Assembly (NCBI RefSeq): GCF_030272615.1
Contig: NC_081411.1
Coordinates: forward strand, 155,954,971 to 156,018,970
Reading direction: 5' to 3'
DNA from: Cryptomeria japonica
Lineage: Eukaryota; Streptophyta; Pinopsida; Cupressales; Cupressaceae
Length of the DNA: 64,000 nucleotides
This document shows positions 45,847 to 60,468 of this stretch, piece by piece. Within the stretch, counting starts at the first letter, position 1, and each line of letters starts with the position of its first letter. The position numbers were made by a program, and so were the translations under genes. Under the pieces are notes generated by a model, which worked only from the letters and a program-made list of their open reading frames with translations, was not told the origin of the DNA and searched no databases.

Positions 45847-47036
45847 TTTTGCCCCTCTTTGAAGTGACATGTGTGCACATGTTGATTCAAAGAAAATTTT
45901 TCATATTTGATGAGCGTTTTTGAATTAATTACATCTTGATTATTTCGACTGTGTTGAATGCTTTCGAATTGATTCATCTCCCAAAAATGATGTTGATTAG
46001 GCTAAAAGTGAGAAAAAATGAGGAAAATACATGCCCCACTTACTAACCTTGTTGAATTTTACTCTATAAAAAGGTAAAAAGTGATTTAATTCTTATCATT
46101 TGCACATATGTCTCCTTGTGATTGTGACACTTGAGCTCCAATGAAAATGTCAGTTCCTTATGCTTTGCACTGATTTCAGTGTGTTCGTCAATACCGGAGG
46201 CCTGCCGCGTATGGCCCACCTATAAGTCATCTAATTTTGCCACTTTTTTTATTGATTTTGCTTTTTTCTAATCATGTTTTTCATTTTTTAGTTGGAAAAT
46301 TACCATTTTAGCGCATAGGGGTCTATTTTTTTCACATACTATAGGAACGATAGCGTGTAGGGTTAACCTAGCTAGGTTAGCGTGTAGCTTGCATTTTGTA
46401 GTGCGTCAACATGTTAGGGTAGTGCATAGGGTGTTTTAGCGCTTTGGGTTAGCAGGGTAGCACAATGGCAAAACTAGTTAGAACATAAAGGATTTTAGTG
46501 GGTAGGGTTAAGTATCTAGCACATTGGTGAAAAAAGATAGCGCATAGTTAGCAACTTAGTGCATAGGAGGTCGGTTTTGCACATGGGGGAAAAAAAATGG
46601 GTAGAAAAGACTTGGAAGAATGCGTCATAGATTGTTTGAATGAGGATCTTGATGTTCTTTTGATGTGGATATTTGATTTTTGCCTTGTGATATGAATTTG
46701 ATGTCCGATATGAGTTTTGATTCTTGATTTGCGATATGCGTTATGGATTTTGAATTGCTTGCATTATGGGTCTTTGATATGATTTCTCGACATGAGTCAG
46801 ATTGTTGATATGGGTCTTTGATTTTTGGTATGGTGCTTTGATTTTCAATAGGTTGCTTTGATTTTCGATAAGGTGCTTTGATTTTTAATGTGGTACTTGA
46901 TTTTCGATATGGTGCTTTGATTTTCGATATGGTGCTTGATTTGATGCTTCGTTATTTCAATTTGATTTTGTTTTGATTGGATATATCAGATAGATGTGGG
47001 AATTGATGATGGACATTTGTTATTTTGCAGGCACAA
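45847..47036. other. Second copy of the host element 3' region
   Basis: Corresponds to 12130-13319: polypurine tract, inverted repeat, TAGCGC-type motif cluster (about 46309-46567) and tandem array (about 46802-46942). No gene. Confidence 0.7.
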
Positions 47037-49044
47037 CTTGGTGTACTTTAGTGATGAGAATGATTTCCATGACCATGGTCATTTATTCTACGACTGTCAC
47101 AAGATGATAGGGATGTGATTAACAGATGTGGTTTATCTTCTTTACTAGACATGCCTCAGTATATCATTAACCAAGGTTTGTTGACAGCTTTGGCAAAGAG
47201 GTGGCACAATGACATGAACACCTTCCATTTGGCTACTAGTGAGATAACAGTCACACCTGAGGACTATTGTCGCATTCTATAGATTTTGATTGTGGAGGCC
47301 TTGTTGCCATATGAGAAGACTGAGGAGGGTGGGACAAAGGCTCTCCGTTGCATCTTCTAGGATGATCAGATTTTTGGATATGAGATCCCATGGCAGGAGT
47401 TTTTTGGATTTGGATTATGCTCCCTTGCCTTCGGTATTGGCAAGTTTTATTGGTGGATTTCTATGTCCAGGCCGTAGGTTGAAGGGACTAGCTATGGGAT
47501 GGGGATTGGTTCTGGAGGATATGGTGACGTAGGGATGTAGGTTTGCAAGGGGGTCCTGTATGTTATCCCACCTTTACATAGAGCTTCAATAGGTGTTGTA
47601 TCTAGGATACAGTAGTTTGTCAGCGGGGGTGACATTACAATAGGTGTGGGCCTAGGAGCACATTCCTATGTCGAGACTGCTTGTAGATAGGGATAGGCTA
47701 GTTGGTTGATCATATGCTTATGGGTACATAGGTATAGTTGTCCAATGCGAGCTGGGAAAACTAGAGCACTGGTTGAGAGCATTGGATGATATTGATATGA
47801 TCATTTGGAGATTGTATATGGATTGTGAGGTGTGGGCTAAGGATGGGCTAGAGATGTCCTATGTGTATATGTCGAGATATTTGATAGGGCAAACACCCTT
47901 TATCATTGAGTGACTTTTGAATAGTCATGTTCAATGAGAATATGGGAGACAACAGGGGATGCCATAGGGAGCATGTTTATATGCTTGCCGAAAATAGGAT
48001 GTGCCTGAGTGAGGACCTACGGTGGATAGTGTAGCGGTGGTAGAGGAGTACATGACATTGGCAGGCTAGATCAACGATTATGGAGCTGGTGTTGTTGATG
48101 TTGGGATGACAAAGGTGTTCTCTACCTACTTCATGGCACATGCAATGGCATGGATATCGAATCTAGCATAGATGTTACCTTCTTTTGATGATGATGATGA
48201 TGAGGAGATAGAGAGGCAAGGGGGAGTTAGACAGAGAGATGAGGAGGGAGATGAGGTAGGAGATGGAGGTGGGGATGATGGAGGAGCTGATGGAGGAGGT
48301 GGTGCAAGAGGTGAAAGAGGAGGTGATAGAGGTGGAGGGAGAGCTAAAGGACAAGTGGGTGATGGTGGGAGAGATAGAGGATGAGGAGGGGATGGAGGGA
48401 GAGGAGGAGGACTTCTCCTTGGTGTTGGTGGTGTTGGTAGGGTAGGTGTAGTGCTAGCGGTCATGGGGGGTATAGAGGATTTTAGGCGACCCACCTAGAG
48501 GAGGAGATCAGATGTTCCACCTCCACCGACACCTTGGATAGGGACAAGTATGGGTGGGACCATGATATAGGTACACATTCAGATTAGAGTACTCACCCAT
48601 TGACAAGACTCACAGATTAGAGCCCTAGAGGTCACAATGTTGCAACTACAGACATAGGTGCTAGCACAACAACACCATATTACGTAGATTATGGCAGAGT
48701 GAGATACAAAGAGAGAGCATCGAGGCCAGGCAGAGGAGATTGTAGAGAGATTGGAGAGAGCGACAGGTTCCTCGATGTGGGATGCACTGAGGGAGATGTG
48801 GTACATGGCCAAGGAGGCTGAGTACTATAGGTGGTTATATGAGGAGTTAGTCCCTAGAGAGCACAGAGCTCCTAGCTAAGCAGCCAGTCAATATGCTCGT
48901 AGTCAGATGGGGACAAACAGAAAAGGTGTTACGGGGCCTCCCCGACATGATCCACCTGGTGGAGATCTAGGAGCTGTGACATCTGCTATGAGACCGTCAA
49001 CCCCAGTAGTCATACCTGAGAGACTTGTCTCTGTTGTATTGTGA
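47037..49044 (+). pseudogene. PMD protein pseudogene, second copy
   Basis: Same blocks as 13320-15327, with almost all stops and frame changes shared, so the gene was already dead before the duplication. A few substitutions are private to one copy, for example in the Asp-rich part near 48180 and at 48482. The tail again ends with MAKEAEYYRWLYEELVP and TGA at 49042-49044. Confidence 0.75.
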
Positions 49045-49416
49045 TCATTTTATTGTATTTTGATAGACATGATATCCCTTGTACATTTCGATCATTTTTT
49101 AGAGATATATATATATGGTATTGATTTCTTTGATCCACATGTGGTGTGTTATGAATGATGATTTATGATATGCATTGATATGATGTTTCTATGATGATGA
49201 TGTAATGTTTAGATAGTAATTCCTTTGATTTTTATTATGATGTATGAGTCATGATGAAATGAGAATATGATGAGGCATTGTTACCTTGATTTATTTGATG
49301 TATGATATGATAATGATGTGAGATGTATCTTGAAAATGAGATGTATGATAATGATAATGATGTGAGATGTATGATAATGATAATAATGTGAGATTAATTT
49401 AAAATGATATGCAACT
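49045..49416. other. Host element 3' region, second copy, with TSD CAACT
   Basis: Matches 15328-15703. The (TA)n near 49104 is shorter than in the left copy. CAACT at 49412-49416 is the left target-site duplication of the second outer copy. Confidence 0.7.
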
Positions 49417-50862
49417 TGATGCCCTCCTAAATGGCACAAGGTTAGTCAATGATAAAATAACACAAAACACACAAAACCATTAGTGTTAGTTAATCAAAAG
49501 CTAATCTACAAAAGGCATACCAAGAGAGACACTAAAAACATGCTAATGTATCTAACTAAAGAAGTAAAGATAATGAGACATCTCCAACTGCCTCTTAGCA
49601 TGGCCTTAGCTCCTTCTCCCTTGTTCCTCTCCTCTCCAAGTTCCAAAATAGTGTAGCTCTCAGCAGCGTTTTGCACTATGGATGCTCATGGAGGATTGAG
49701 ATTGTAGTATAGCTCTAAATGTGAAATGAAAAGATAATACTAATCTATTGATGCTAAAATGATATATTTTAACCAAAATAACAAGATATGAGTTAATTAT
49801 GCTAAAATGCTCTCTAAAAATGTCTATAGCCTAAATGCATACAAGTTTTCAGGATCTGGATTATGAAGGAATGGGCTCTATTTATAGAAAAAAATGGAGC
49901 AATGGATGGCCAGGATTGAAAGTTTTAATCAAGGGTCAAGCTTGAAAGTTGGGGATCCATGTGCACAATTTGCACCAATAAAATGGTGACAAGTGTCAAC
50001 ATAGGGTTGGGTTGAGAGAAGGGGTTGGAGGCATTGAATGCCTAAGAAGACTTCATGGTTATCTAGAAGGTAAGGGTCAAGTCTAAATTAAGATTACCCA
50101 TTGGATTAAGAGTTAATCCAAGGATAAACCTTTGTGCAAATGATTAAGAGATAATCACGGTCAAAGCATTAAAGGCCTGATGAGACCCTTGGGTTGGGTA
50201 GAGGTTGAGTCAAAACAAATGTTTTAACCATGTAGGAAGGTTTGGGTTAACCATTAATGGGTTTTGAAGACTTTGTGGATTAAGTGGTTGAAGGTTGGAA
50301 TCTTTCAAAGGTTATCCAAGACTTTGAGACATTTAGTGGTTGAAGGTTGAAAGCCTTTAATGGTTATCAAAGACTTTTAGGCTTTGAGAAGTGACTCCAT
50401 TTTGCTTAGGAATGTGACAATAATTAGGGGATGGATTAGGCTAATTAGGAAGGGGTTAGAAGAATCTAGAAGGGGATTAGATTTTGCAAGTGGATTTGGT
50501 GGGTGAGGGAAAATAGGATTTTATTAAAATAAAAATTCATTTATTTCAATAAATGTGTGCAAGTTGCATTTGTAGGAAAATGCAAGCGGGGGGGTTTTTA
50601 AAATGATTTAAATAAATGTTAATTTATTTAAAAGAGGAAAAGGGGGATTTTAATTAAATAAATTGATTTTATTTATTTAATTGATTGGAATTGGATTTAA
50701 TGAATTAATTAAAATAAATTGAATAATTTATTTAATTAATAGGAGAATGTTTGGAGACGAATTAATTAAATATTAATTTAATTAACTGATGGCTAGTGTA
50801 TTTTTAACCAAATAAATAGCAAATATTCATTTAATTAAAATGGACAGATTTGTGTGACTACA
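49417..50862 (-). repeat. Outer element 3' LTR, second copy
   Basis: 1446 bp. It differs from 15704-17149 at about nine or ten positions by eye. At some of these (the ATCTGGATT and GGGTCAAGC sites) it agrees with the left copy's 5' LTR, so the left 3' LTR changed there after the duplication. Confidence 0.95.
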
Positions 50863-53200
50863 TTTGCCCCTCTTTGAGACGGTGCAGTTTTATTGCATCG
50901 TTTCAAAGAAAGAAAAACTAGTGTGAAGAAATGCCCCATAAAATGTAAATTTAATGGGTGGTATGCCCCCTCGAGAGATGGGCCGAAAAATTTCAAAAAA
51001 TCGGGCGATCTCTCAAAAAAGAATGAAAAGTGGAGGGGAGGTAGAATAGAAGAAATTAGAACTAATGATGAAAGAATGGGAGAAAATGGAGTGAATATGA
51101 AGAAATGGCAAGCCAGTGAGTACCCTGAGGTCATGCAAGAGATACATAGCAGATGTAGTGTGGGGTTTGGATTGATGCTATACAATTGATCAAAATTGGT
51201 TGGACAATCTGGTGCAATCGGTTTAATTGCCCCGGTCAAGTCAAAGCATGACAGTTGATGCCAGTTGTTTGCTTGGACAAGATAAAGTCTGAGTAATTGA
51301 ATCAAAGTGACCTGATGTGACTTAGACAATTGATGTAATTGCCCAATGAAGTCAAGGTATATGAAGCAAAATACTCTTTGAGACGTAGACAATTGATGTA
51401 ATTGTCCGTTGGATTGTGTTTGATTGGTTGATCAATTGATAGTATGTGCGTATGATGGATGGTTGTGGGGAATCATGGCAGTCCCGTTGAGACTAGGCCA
51501 TTATGATAAATGCCTAATGTAGTCTAGGATTACCATGATCAATTACCTGTTGAGACCCGAAGATACTTGATTAAAGTATCTGTTGATAGTCTAGGTGTGT
51601 GGGAGTCGATGTATCTGTGTAGACAGAGTAACTAGCTTAATTATTTTGGATGAGTGAGGATGGGAAGCGATGAAGGGATTAGGATGATGTTGATGATCAA
51701 GATAGGGAGGGTGAGGGGGGATTTGATGTTAGATAGAATATATGGAGGATTAGGACTGAGTCCTATGGAAGAAGAGGAGTAAAATAGAGTATGCATTATT
51801 ATGACTATGTATGCATGATATGCAGCTATTATGAATGTATGGATGGGTGGAATGCAACGAAATGCAATATATATAGATGAGATGAGATGACGATCCATAG
51901 TGCTCTATTTTCATCATTGAGCTTTAAAATGTTGTAAGAAAATACAAGCAACTTGACATAAAGATTCAAGATGACCAGAGTATTTCTTACATGGATTTTA
52001 TATAGCAAGTTAATACAAGCAACTTGATATAATGGATCAAGTTGACCTGAGTATTGCTTGCGGAACAGACAAGGATTATCTCCTTTCATGCATGACTTGG
52101 ATCATCCTCCTTGATCTTAGGTTGATCATATCCTGAGACAAGTGCATACCATAATAAGAGATAAAACCTTTATCCAGTTTGGTTGAGGTAGGAGGAACCA
52201 AAGAAAGAGCATTGTACCTACAAACAAATAGTATATACATAAAGAATAAAGAATACGGATCCTTGGTAATGGTTCATGCTCATATGGTCAAGGTATATGC
52301 TGTAGTCAGCAAGCCGTAGTGATCTATGACTATATTTTTGCCTATGATCACATAGCTTAGTGAACTTCCCACATAGACACCATTAGTACATGCCCTAGAA
52401 CTTCATCGGAAATAATGCACAAACGATACAAAACAATGCTGAAAGATCCTAATATAAATTACTAGACCATAAATCAACCAAGTATTTGATAGTGTAAATG
52501 GAATTTTCTTGTCAAAGAAAATATCATCTTGTCTTTGTTTTTCTAAGGAAGGATGCGTCCTTGTTGAAGACAGTTTTGAGTGTTGATGTTGTTTGGTTTG
52601 ATTGATAAATGGTCATTTTGTGAGTATTTTGTCAATGTTTTGCTTTGGTATCTGCATGGATGAGTATGTACAAGGTATTGCCATGTTTTTGTTTGTTTTT
52701 CGATGGTTTTTCGATGTTTTTGGAGTTTGTGTAATAGTTTTTGAATGTTTTTGGATTTTGCGAGACATTTTTGAATGTTTTTGCCAATGAATCACCAGTA
52801 ATGTAGAATCCACTTCCATCATCTAGATTGTAAGGGCATTGCCCCCAAGTTGGACATGATTTATGAAAAAGCGGGATGCCAAACGCATGAAGTACTTTCT
52901 TGGATTATAGATCAAATAACAAGCCATGGTTAGATGGATGGATGTGTGTATGTATGAAGGTGATCGCAACGAGGCTGAAAGATACTAGAGCCATTGCCTT
53001 TACGAGTGGCACCTATTTGCCAGGTTTTCACCATCGCACTTACCCAAGGTGCCACTGGAGTGGTTGTTCACCGTTTGGATGTATGATATTTCTTTACTTT
53101 TTTGAATGTTTTTGTATTTTCTTCAGGACATTTTCTGAATGTTATTGGTATTTTCTGGTATGTAGGGGAGCTTGATGCTCTGTACACCTTAAGTATAAAA
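50863..53200 (-). other. Outer element 3' region, second copy
   Basis: Corresponds to 17150-19486: polypurine tract, hairpin 50872-50908 and untranslated region. No gene seen. Confidence 0.65.
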
Positions 53201-53961
53201 CTATTTGAGGTGCATGCTATTGATTGGATCTGCAAGCGGTTCTCCTTCCGATGTAGCCAATTGATATGCCCCGGACCCGAACACAGCAGTGACAACATAT
53301 GGGCCAAGCCAGTTTGATTCAAACTTGCCTTGATGTTCTCTGTTTGGTTGGTTGCGAGGATTTTCTCGAAGAACAAGATCACCTACCTCAAATGTACGAG
53401 ATCTAACTCGGTGATTGTAGCTTCTACTCATGCACTGCTGATAGGCTTTGAGGTGATTGTATGCAGCTTGTCGTTTCTCATCAAGTAACTCTAAGTCCTG
53501 AAGGCGTGAGACTCTGTATGCTTCATCATCGATGAGATTGTGCAAGGAAACCCGTAAGGATGGTATCTTGGCCTCAATAGGTAAGATAGCTTCAGCATCA
53601 TAGACCAATGAATAAGGAGTTGCAACTGTAGGGGTTTGAATGCTAGTTCGATATGCCCATAGTGCCGGATTTAGTTGAACATGCCAATCACGACCACTGT
53701 CTTCTTTAGGATTCTCAATATGTTTTTATTGTATGCTTCGGCCTGACCATTGCCTTGTGGGTAATAGGGAGTGGAAAAGCGATGTTGGATATGAAATTTC
53801 TCACAAAGTTCACGGACATCCTGATTTTTGAAAGGAAGACTGTTATCTATGATGATGGACATGGGTACACCATACCAGCAGATGATGTAGTTGAGGATGA
53901 ATGAGGCAATCTGCTTGCCGGTGACTTGGGTAAGTGAAACAGCTTCGATCCACTTTGTGAA
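53201..53961 (-). pseudogene. Integrase core end and C-terminal part, second copy
   Basis: Same architecture and same frame change as 19487-20247. The second catalytic Asp is kept but the following Gly is Ser here (IIIDNSLPF against IIIDNGLPF). The stop between core halves is shared. Confidence 0.85.
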
Positions 53962-56382
53962 TTATTCGGTAGCGGTAATGATAAATTTATGGCCGTTGGA
54001 TGAAGATGGATGAATCTTACCGACAAGGTCAAGGCCCCATTGACAAAAAGGCCATGGTGTTGTGATTGGTTGCAGTTCCTGTGCTGGTGCATGTATTAGG
54101 TCGCCGTGAACTTGACATTTCTTGCATTTCCTGACAAAGTAGTAGGAATCCTTTTCCATAGATGGCCAATAGTATCCAGTGTGCAGGATCTTCTTGGCTA
54201 GTGATGGACCACTTGAGTGAGTCCCACAAATTCCTTCATGTACCTCTTCCAAAAACTTTGTTATCTCATCCTGTTCCAGACATCGAAGGAGAGTACCATC
54301 AAGACCGCGTTGGTATAGGGTTTTGGCAATAATGGTATATCGAGCAGTTTGGCGAATGAAGGTTTTTCGTTGGTTATTTGATCGGTTGGGAGGAAGGGTA
54401 TGATCGCAGAGATAGGTGTAGAACTCACCGTACCATGGGGATTCGGAACCAACAAGGTGACATATCATTTCAGATTCAGGGATATCATAAGCGAGGATCC
54501 AAAGCTGTTCTTCCAAGAACTTGTAGCGTGTTGAATTTTGTGGAAGATCTAGGAGAGATGCGATGGTAGCCATAGTGTCAGCAGCTCGATTCTGATCTCT
54601 TGGTATCTGCTCAAAGGTGATAGTAATAAATGATGTCTTTAGAGTGTCCACCATTTTCTTATATGGAATGAGTTTATCATCTTTGGTCTGATACTCATCT
54701 GTTGCTTGTCGAATGACCAGTTGCGAGTCGCCATATACTTGTAGTTCTTGTAATTTCCATTGTACGGCGAGCCTGAGTCTTGTGATCAAGGCCTCATATT
54801 CTGCTATGTTGTTTGTGCATGGAAATGTGAGCCTGTAAGACTTCGAGATGCTATCACCTTGAGGTGTGATAAATCGAATGCCTGCCCTCGAGCCATGCCT
54901 AGTGTACGAGCCATCAAAATATAGTTTCCATGGTTGTACTTCCGTGATCATGAATATCTCTTCATCTGGAAAATTGGAAATGAGGGGATGATCGCCTATG
55001 AGAGGTGCATCGACCAACTGATCTGCAATAACCTGCCCTTTGATAGCTTTACGATCGACATACTCGATGTCAAATTCACTTAGAATCATCACCCATTTGG
55101 CCAAGCGACCTGTCAATGCTGCTTTGCGGAGTAAATACTTGAGTGGATCAATCTTTGCAATGAGTTGTACCTTGTGTGTTAACAGATAGTGCCTCAGTTT
55201 AGTGGCTGCTAAGATTACTGCTAGGCAAGCTCGCTCAATAGGGGTGTAATTGAGTTCATAGCCCACCAATGTGCGAGAAATGTAGTAAACAGCACACTCT
55301 TTTCCTTCTGCATTATGTTGTGCCAGTAGTACACCCAATGTTGTACTTGTTGCTGAGATATAGAGTAACAATGGTCTACTTGGATCTGGTGGCATCAACA
55401 ATGGTGGATTCATGAGATAGTCTTTAAGCATCTGAAATGCTTGCTGGCATTGGGCATCCCACTGAAAGCGGATGTTCTTGTGTAGCAGATGTGTAAATGG
55501 GTGACACTTATCAGCCAATTGTGTAATGAATCTTCGGATGGATTGAAGCCGTCCTTGTAATGCCCTTAGCTGACTGATATTCTTTGGTGGTGGCATGTCC
55601 ATTATTGCCTTAACCTTTGCTGGATCGATCTCAATGCCTTTGCTTGAGACAATGTATCCTAGAAGCTTCCCGGAGGTCACTCCAAAGACACATTTCTTTG
55701 GGTTGAGTTGAACATGGTATTGTTCCAGTCTATCAAAGATTTTATCTAAGATGTGGAGATGCCCATCTCTAGTGAGTGATTTTGCTAGTAAGTCATCCAC
55801 ATAATCTTCCATCATAGTATGCATCATGTCATGGAAGATGGTGGTCATTGCTCTTTGATAGGTCGCTCCTGCATTCTTTAGACCAAAAGGCATTACATTC
55901 CAGCAATATGTGCCCCATGGACATGTGAAGGCTATCTTATGTTGATCTTCTAGTGCGATCTTTATCTGATTGTAACCGGAAAAGCCATCCATGAGTGAAA
56001 GCATCGCATGTCCTGCTGTTAGATCCACTATGATGTCAATATTTGGTAGGGGAAAGTCATCCTTAGGACAAGCCTTATTCAGATCTCTGAAGTCAGTACA
56101 AATGCAGATGCCCCCTTTTGGTTTGCTGACGAGCACAATGTTGGAGATCCATTCTGCATAATCAATTGGCCTAATGAAACCAACATCTAGGAGTTTCTTG
56201 AGTTCTGTTTTGACTAGCACTGCAATCTGAGGATGCATCTTACAAAGCTTCTGCTTGACAGGTTTGGCTCCTTCTGCGATGGTAAGGTGATGCATGACTA
56301 AATCAGGATCAAGCCCAGCCATGTCTGCATATGACCATGCAAAGTTGATCTGATGTTTCTGGAAGAACTCTATAAATTGAGG
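53962..56382 (-). pseudogene. RT - RNase H - aRNase H - integrase N-part, second copy (best preserved)
   Basis: A 786-codon open frame (56322-53962) covers RT with YVDD, the degenerate gypsy RNase H (LLYISATS), the archaeal-type RNase H with DGS, E, D and AD positions present, and the integrase HHCC finger and first Asp. The TAG that cuts the left copy in RT is CAG here. The frame still ends at the shared stop inside the integrase core and follows an upstream TAG at about 56383, so it is not a functional pol. Confidence 0.92.
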
Positions 56383-57894
56383 CTATTCCTTTGGAGTGAG
56401 AAGAGATGCCAGATGTATGATATGAGGATTTTCAGGAGTCCCCACATTGTATTCTTTGGTTTCCTCGATGAGAATCATTGATCGTTCCTGTTGTGTACTA
56501 GCAGGGAGAATGTCAAACCCTTCATCCTCAGGCACCTCAAGGAGGTTTTTACCATTGGATACGCTCTTTCTTTTTGCTTTTGTTGGATCAAATAGTGCCA
56601 CAGTGTGGTTTTCACTGGAAGATCCATGTTTTATTGTTATATTTTTGCAGCTGAAAGGTTTGGCATCCACCCCGAAGTATGCTGCGCTATTAAGTTCAAT
56701 GGCGAATCTAGCTTTGTGATCTCCGCTTGGTAGGTTGTCCCTTAATTCCAAAAAGTCAATGATGGCCTCATCATTTTGGAAGAAGTCAATACATGGGGGA
56801 GTGGGTTGGTTCCATTCGATGAGTTCAGGGTGGATAATGGGCATTATTTCATCGATTAGGTTAAGTGCATTAGATGTATCAGTGAGGGTTAAGACATTAT
56901 GGTGAAGGTCATTGATGGTACTCTCCCTGTCAGAATCAGGTGTAGGATGAGACGTAGGGTCTATGGAAGATGTTTCTAGTTCAGGAACCCAAGTGGTCTT
57001 TATCTGTGCTTCTCCGTAAACAGGGATGTCTTTGTGTGACGGAGGTGGTGATGTGTCTTCCTCATCTGAAGTATTAAGCTGTACCGAATCAAATTCCCAT
57101 TCATGTGAGTCGGTCTCTGAATCACTTTCCAGCGTCCGATTGCTATACCATACTGGGATATCTTTTGAGTTAAACACTGCAGGTGTGATTGGTTTATGTA
57201 CCTTTGTAGTGATCGATGTGGCAGGAAGTTTGATAGGGATCATGGAATCTGATATGGGAAGTATTGGTAAGATTGACTCAGTGGCTTCTGCTGTAACTAC
57301 TGGTGCCATAAATGTTGCTGCAAGTTCTGATACAATTGTTGTTGCGAATGGTTTGATTGATGGGATTACTGGTTCACTTGGTGGGATGAGCGACATTGGT
57401 GATAGTTGTGTTGGGGTTTTGAGCCTCAATGGGGCAGTTGGGATGGTGCTTGATGGTGCTTTGATTATGAAAGGTGTCCTCTTTGCAGTAGGTGGGCAAA
57501 ATGGTTTGCTGGGTTTTCCTTTGAATCTGAGTTTAGGAAGGATCTTTTTTTCAAAGCCTAGGCCTGTATTACCTTTGGGCTTTAATTCTGGTAGAAGAGG
57601 TTCATGTCATCCTTGTTTACAATATCCCAAAGCACTCTGACCATCATATCCGATCCATTGCATAATGAGGAGACCTTTGCCATACTATTGCGTAGGAAGT
57701 GTAACTCACGGTTTATCAGTGGTGATGGGATCTTTATAGATCCAGTCCGCTAGGTCCTCATCTTGGGTTTCTTCCTCTTGACTCTTTCCAAGGACGAAAG
57801 GTGTTAAGGCACATGCGGGCATGATTAGTGGTTGCTGGAGTAACTGCTGTGGTTTACCATGTGTTCTAGGAGAAGTGGGGCATTTGTCCCACAC
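56383..57894 (-). pseudogene. G-patch linker, second copy
   Basis: Corresponds to 22669-24180. Beyond the shared stops this copy has a TGA at about 57706 (CGA in the left copy) and a TAG in the TQQYGK approach to the G-patch. Confidence 0.75.
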
Positions 57895-58999
57895 AAAAGA
57901 ATTGACTCAAGTTGTATTCCCGGGGACCTTCCTCTGCTAGTTTCATCTTAAGCTTTTCTTGCTTTGGTATAGTAGTGTTTGAACTGGCAAGAGAGGCTGG
58001 ACTTATATATGATGTGGAGGAAATGGCTTCTCTATTATTAGGATCAGTAATCTCTGGTTGATGGCTGATATTATGGCAAAATGCAAAGGGGTTTGCATCG
58101 CCCAGAATTGTGATCTCTACACCGTTATGTGGGAAATTGATACATTGATGGTAGGTAGATGGAACAGCTTGCATGGCATGTATCCAAGGTCTTCCTAATA
58201 ATAGATTATATGGCAGAGGAAGGTCCAAAACCTGACAAATGATGTGATTTGCCACGGGGCCTACTCGGATTGGTAGTACCACAGCTCCTTTGGATGAACG
58301 TTCTGCATCGTCATAGGCTTTGATTGTGATCTTTTGACGAGGATCCACTGATTCTACCGCATATCCCAATGCTATGACCAACTGTAGTGTACAAATATTT
58401 AGGCCTGCTCCATTATCGATCAAGACTCGCTTGATCCTGTGTTGGTTGATAAAGCCTTCAATGTGTAGCGAAGCGTTATGAGGTTGCTGGAAGGAAGAGT
58501 TATCACTTTCGGAAAAAGTGAGACAAGGTGAGGACTTTAGACTTCCAACCATGGCTTGAAATTGGTCTATATTCAGATTTGCAGGGACTGACGCCTCTTG
58601 GAGGGCTTGATCCAAGATAGTTTTATGAGAGGGCGATAGGCGCAAAAGCTCTAAAATGGATATAAGCGCAGGGGTTTTGTCTAATTGTTCCACAAGATTG
58701 TACTGCTTTGGAACGGAGGTGGTGCCTTGTGGAGCTGCCTTTATGGTAACTTTTCCGCGACGCGTAACAACATTGCAATTTGAGTTGGGATTTTTGAAGG
58801 TTATAGTTGCAACTTGTTCACTGGCATCATACAGATGATTTACAGTGTAATTATACGCAGCCTGCGTATAATCAGTGGTGTCAGTGCCTCACCTAGAAGT
58901 GGAAGGACCCCTTTGATCTTGTGATGGAAGTTGATTTTTGAACATCAGATGATCATTATTGGTTGTTTTTGGGTCATGTCCTTCAATTTCAATTTCTCC
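57866..58999 (-). pseudogene. Protease region, second copy
   Basis: Same frame structure as 24152-25285. LIDNGAGLNI and LLLGRPWIHAMQA are intact. The inverted repeat after the second TGA is at 58850-58872. Confidence 0.85.
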
Positions 59000-60468
59000 T
59001 CAATCAATAAGATCCTGAATGAGATCTTTCAATCGGTGACAATTACTTGTCTTGTGCCCTCTTCCTTGATGGAATTCACAGTGTTCAGTATCTCTCCACC
59101 ATGCCGGTTTGATTTGAGGTTCATAGTTTGATAGTTTAGGTAGAGTGACCAAATTTTGAGAAATGAGTTGTCGCAACACTATTTCAATGGGTTCCCCTAA
59201 GGGAGTGTATGTGCGTTTTTGTTTTTGTTGATGAGGTCTTGGTTCATCATGAGATGTGATGCGATCTTGATTAGGAGGAACATTTGTGTTATTCTGAGGT
59301 GGAGGATTTTGTCCTGCAAACCGAACCACAGGTTGTGCATTTTGTATAGTCCGAGCATCCACAACCCCATCGTTGACGATGTTCTTGTTCTTGTTCCAGA
59401 AGTTCGGTTTATCACTATTGAAGCGCGGGCGAGGACTATCTTTTGGTTCATTAAAGATTTTGATGAGTCCTTTCTTGATGAGTGTCCTTTCACATTTTAA
59501 ACCCTTGGTGATCATATCGTTAAAAGAGTCTATGTCTTTGACATCCAGGTGGAATTCCATTTCTTCGTTTAAGTTGGAAATGAAAATTTCCACTAGTTCT
59601 CGTTCAGGTAACTGAAGAGAACATCTGCTAGACATTTGGCACCATCGTTGCAGGAATACTGAGAATAGTTCACCTGGTTTTTGTTTGGTGTTGCACAGAT
59701 CGGCCATGGTGATGTCGCATTCAATGTTATGAGAGTAATGAGCTAGGAACTTCTGGATGAGTTCCTCAAATGTTCTTATGCCACCTGGTAGTCGGGAAAA
59801 CCATGATGTGGTTGTTCCTCCCAAGCTTTGGGGAAAAAGGCGCATTAGGTAGGTGTCTTCATATGCTACTTCAAGACAAGCGGAATGAAATTCTCTGACA
59901 TGATCACGAGGATCTCCCTTTCCTCTATTTTTTTGAATTTTGGTGTTTCGAACCCGCGTGGAAAGGGTGGCATATAAAGATTCCTATCAAAATGATAGGG
60001 ATAGATGTCGTTAAGTGAGAATTGATTGGTCTTAACACCACTATGGAGCTGTTGGGCGAGATTCTTGACTTGTTGCCGTAACATCTCCATTTCATTTGGA
60101 GGAGGAGGTGGTGGGTTACCTCGAGGAATGTTATATCTGATGTGATCTCTACCTCTTTCCTCCTCATGGTGACTTTGTCTTTCTGATGCTTGTCTTAATT
60201 GGGCAAGATCAAAGTCAGAGGGGAGTTTGGCTCCTTCTTGAGTGAGTTTTAAGAAGTGAGCATCCGCATTGCTCCTGAGTATTTCATCAAACAATCTGTT
60301 GAAGAGAGGGTTATGCTGAGCCCTTTCTATTGTTGCAGGAGTAGGAGTACTTGGGTTTTCGTCATTTGCATTTCCTCCAAGTGCTTCTTGGAATTCATTG
60401 AGATTTTCCTCTTCTTCCTCTTCTATTTCTATTTCTCATTGCCATGATTGTGATCGGGTTTGGGCCAT
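59000..60468 (-). pseudogene. Outer element gag, second copy
   Basis: Starts at the ATG at 60468, with the TGA at codon 11 shared. It lacks the two private stops of the left copy, so 59845-59000 is open from the gag domain through the CCHC-like knuckle. It has instead lost one T in a T-run near 59929 (8 T in the left copy, 7 here), which shifts the frame just before the gag domain. Confidence 0.87.
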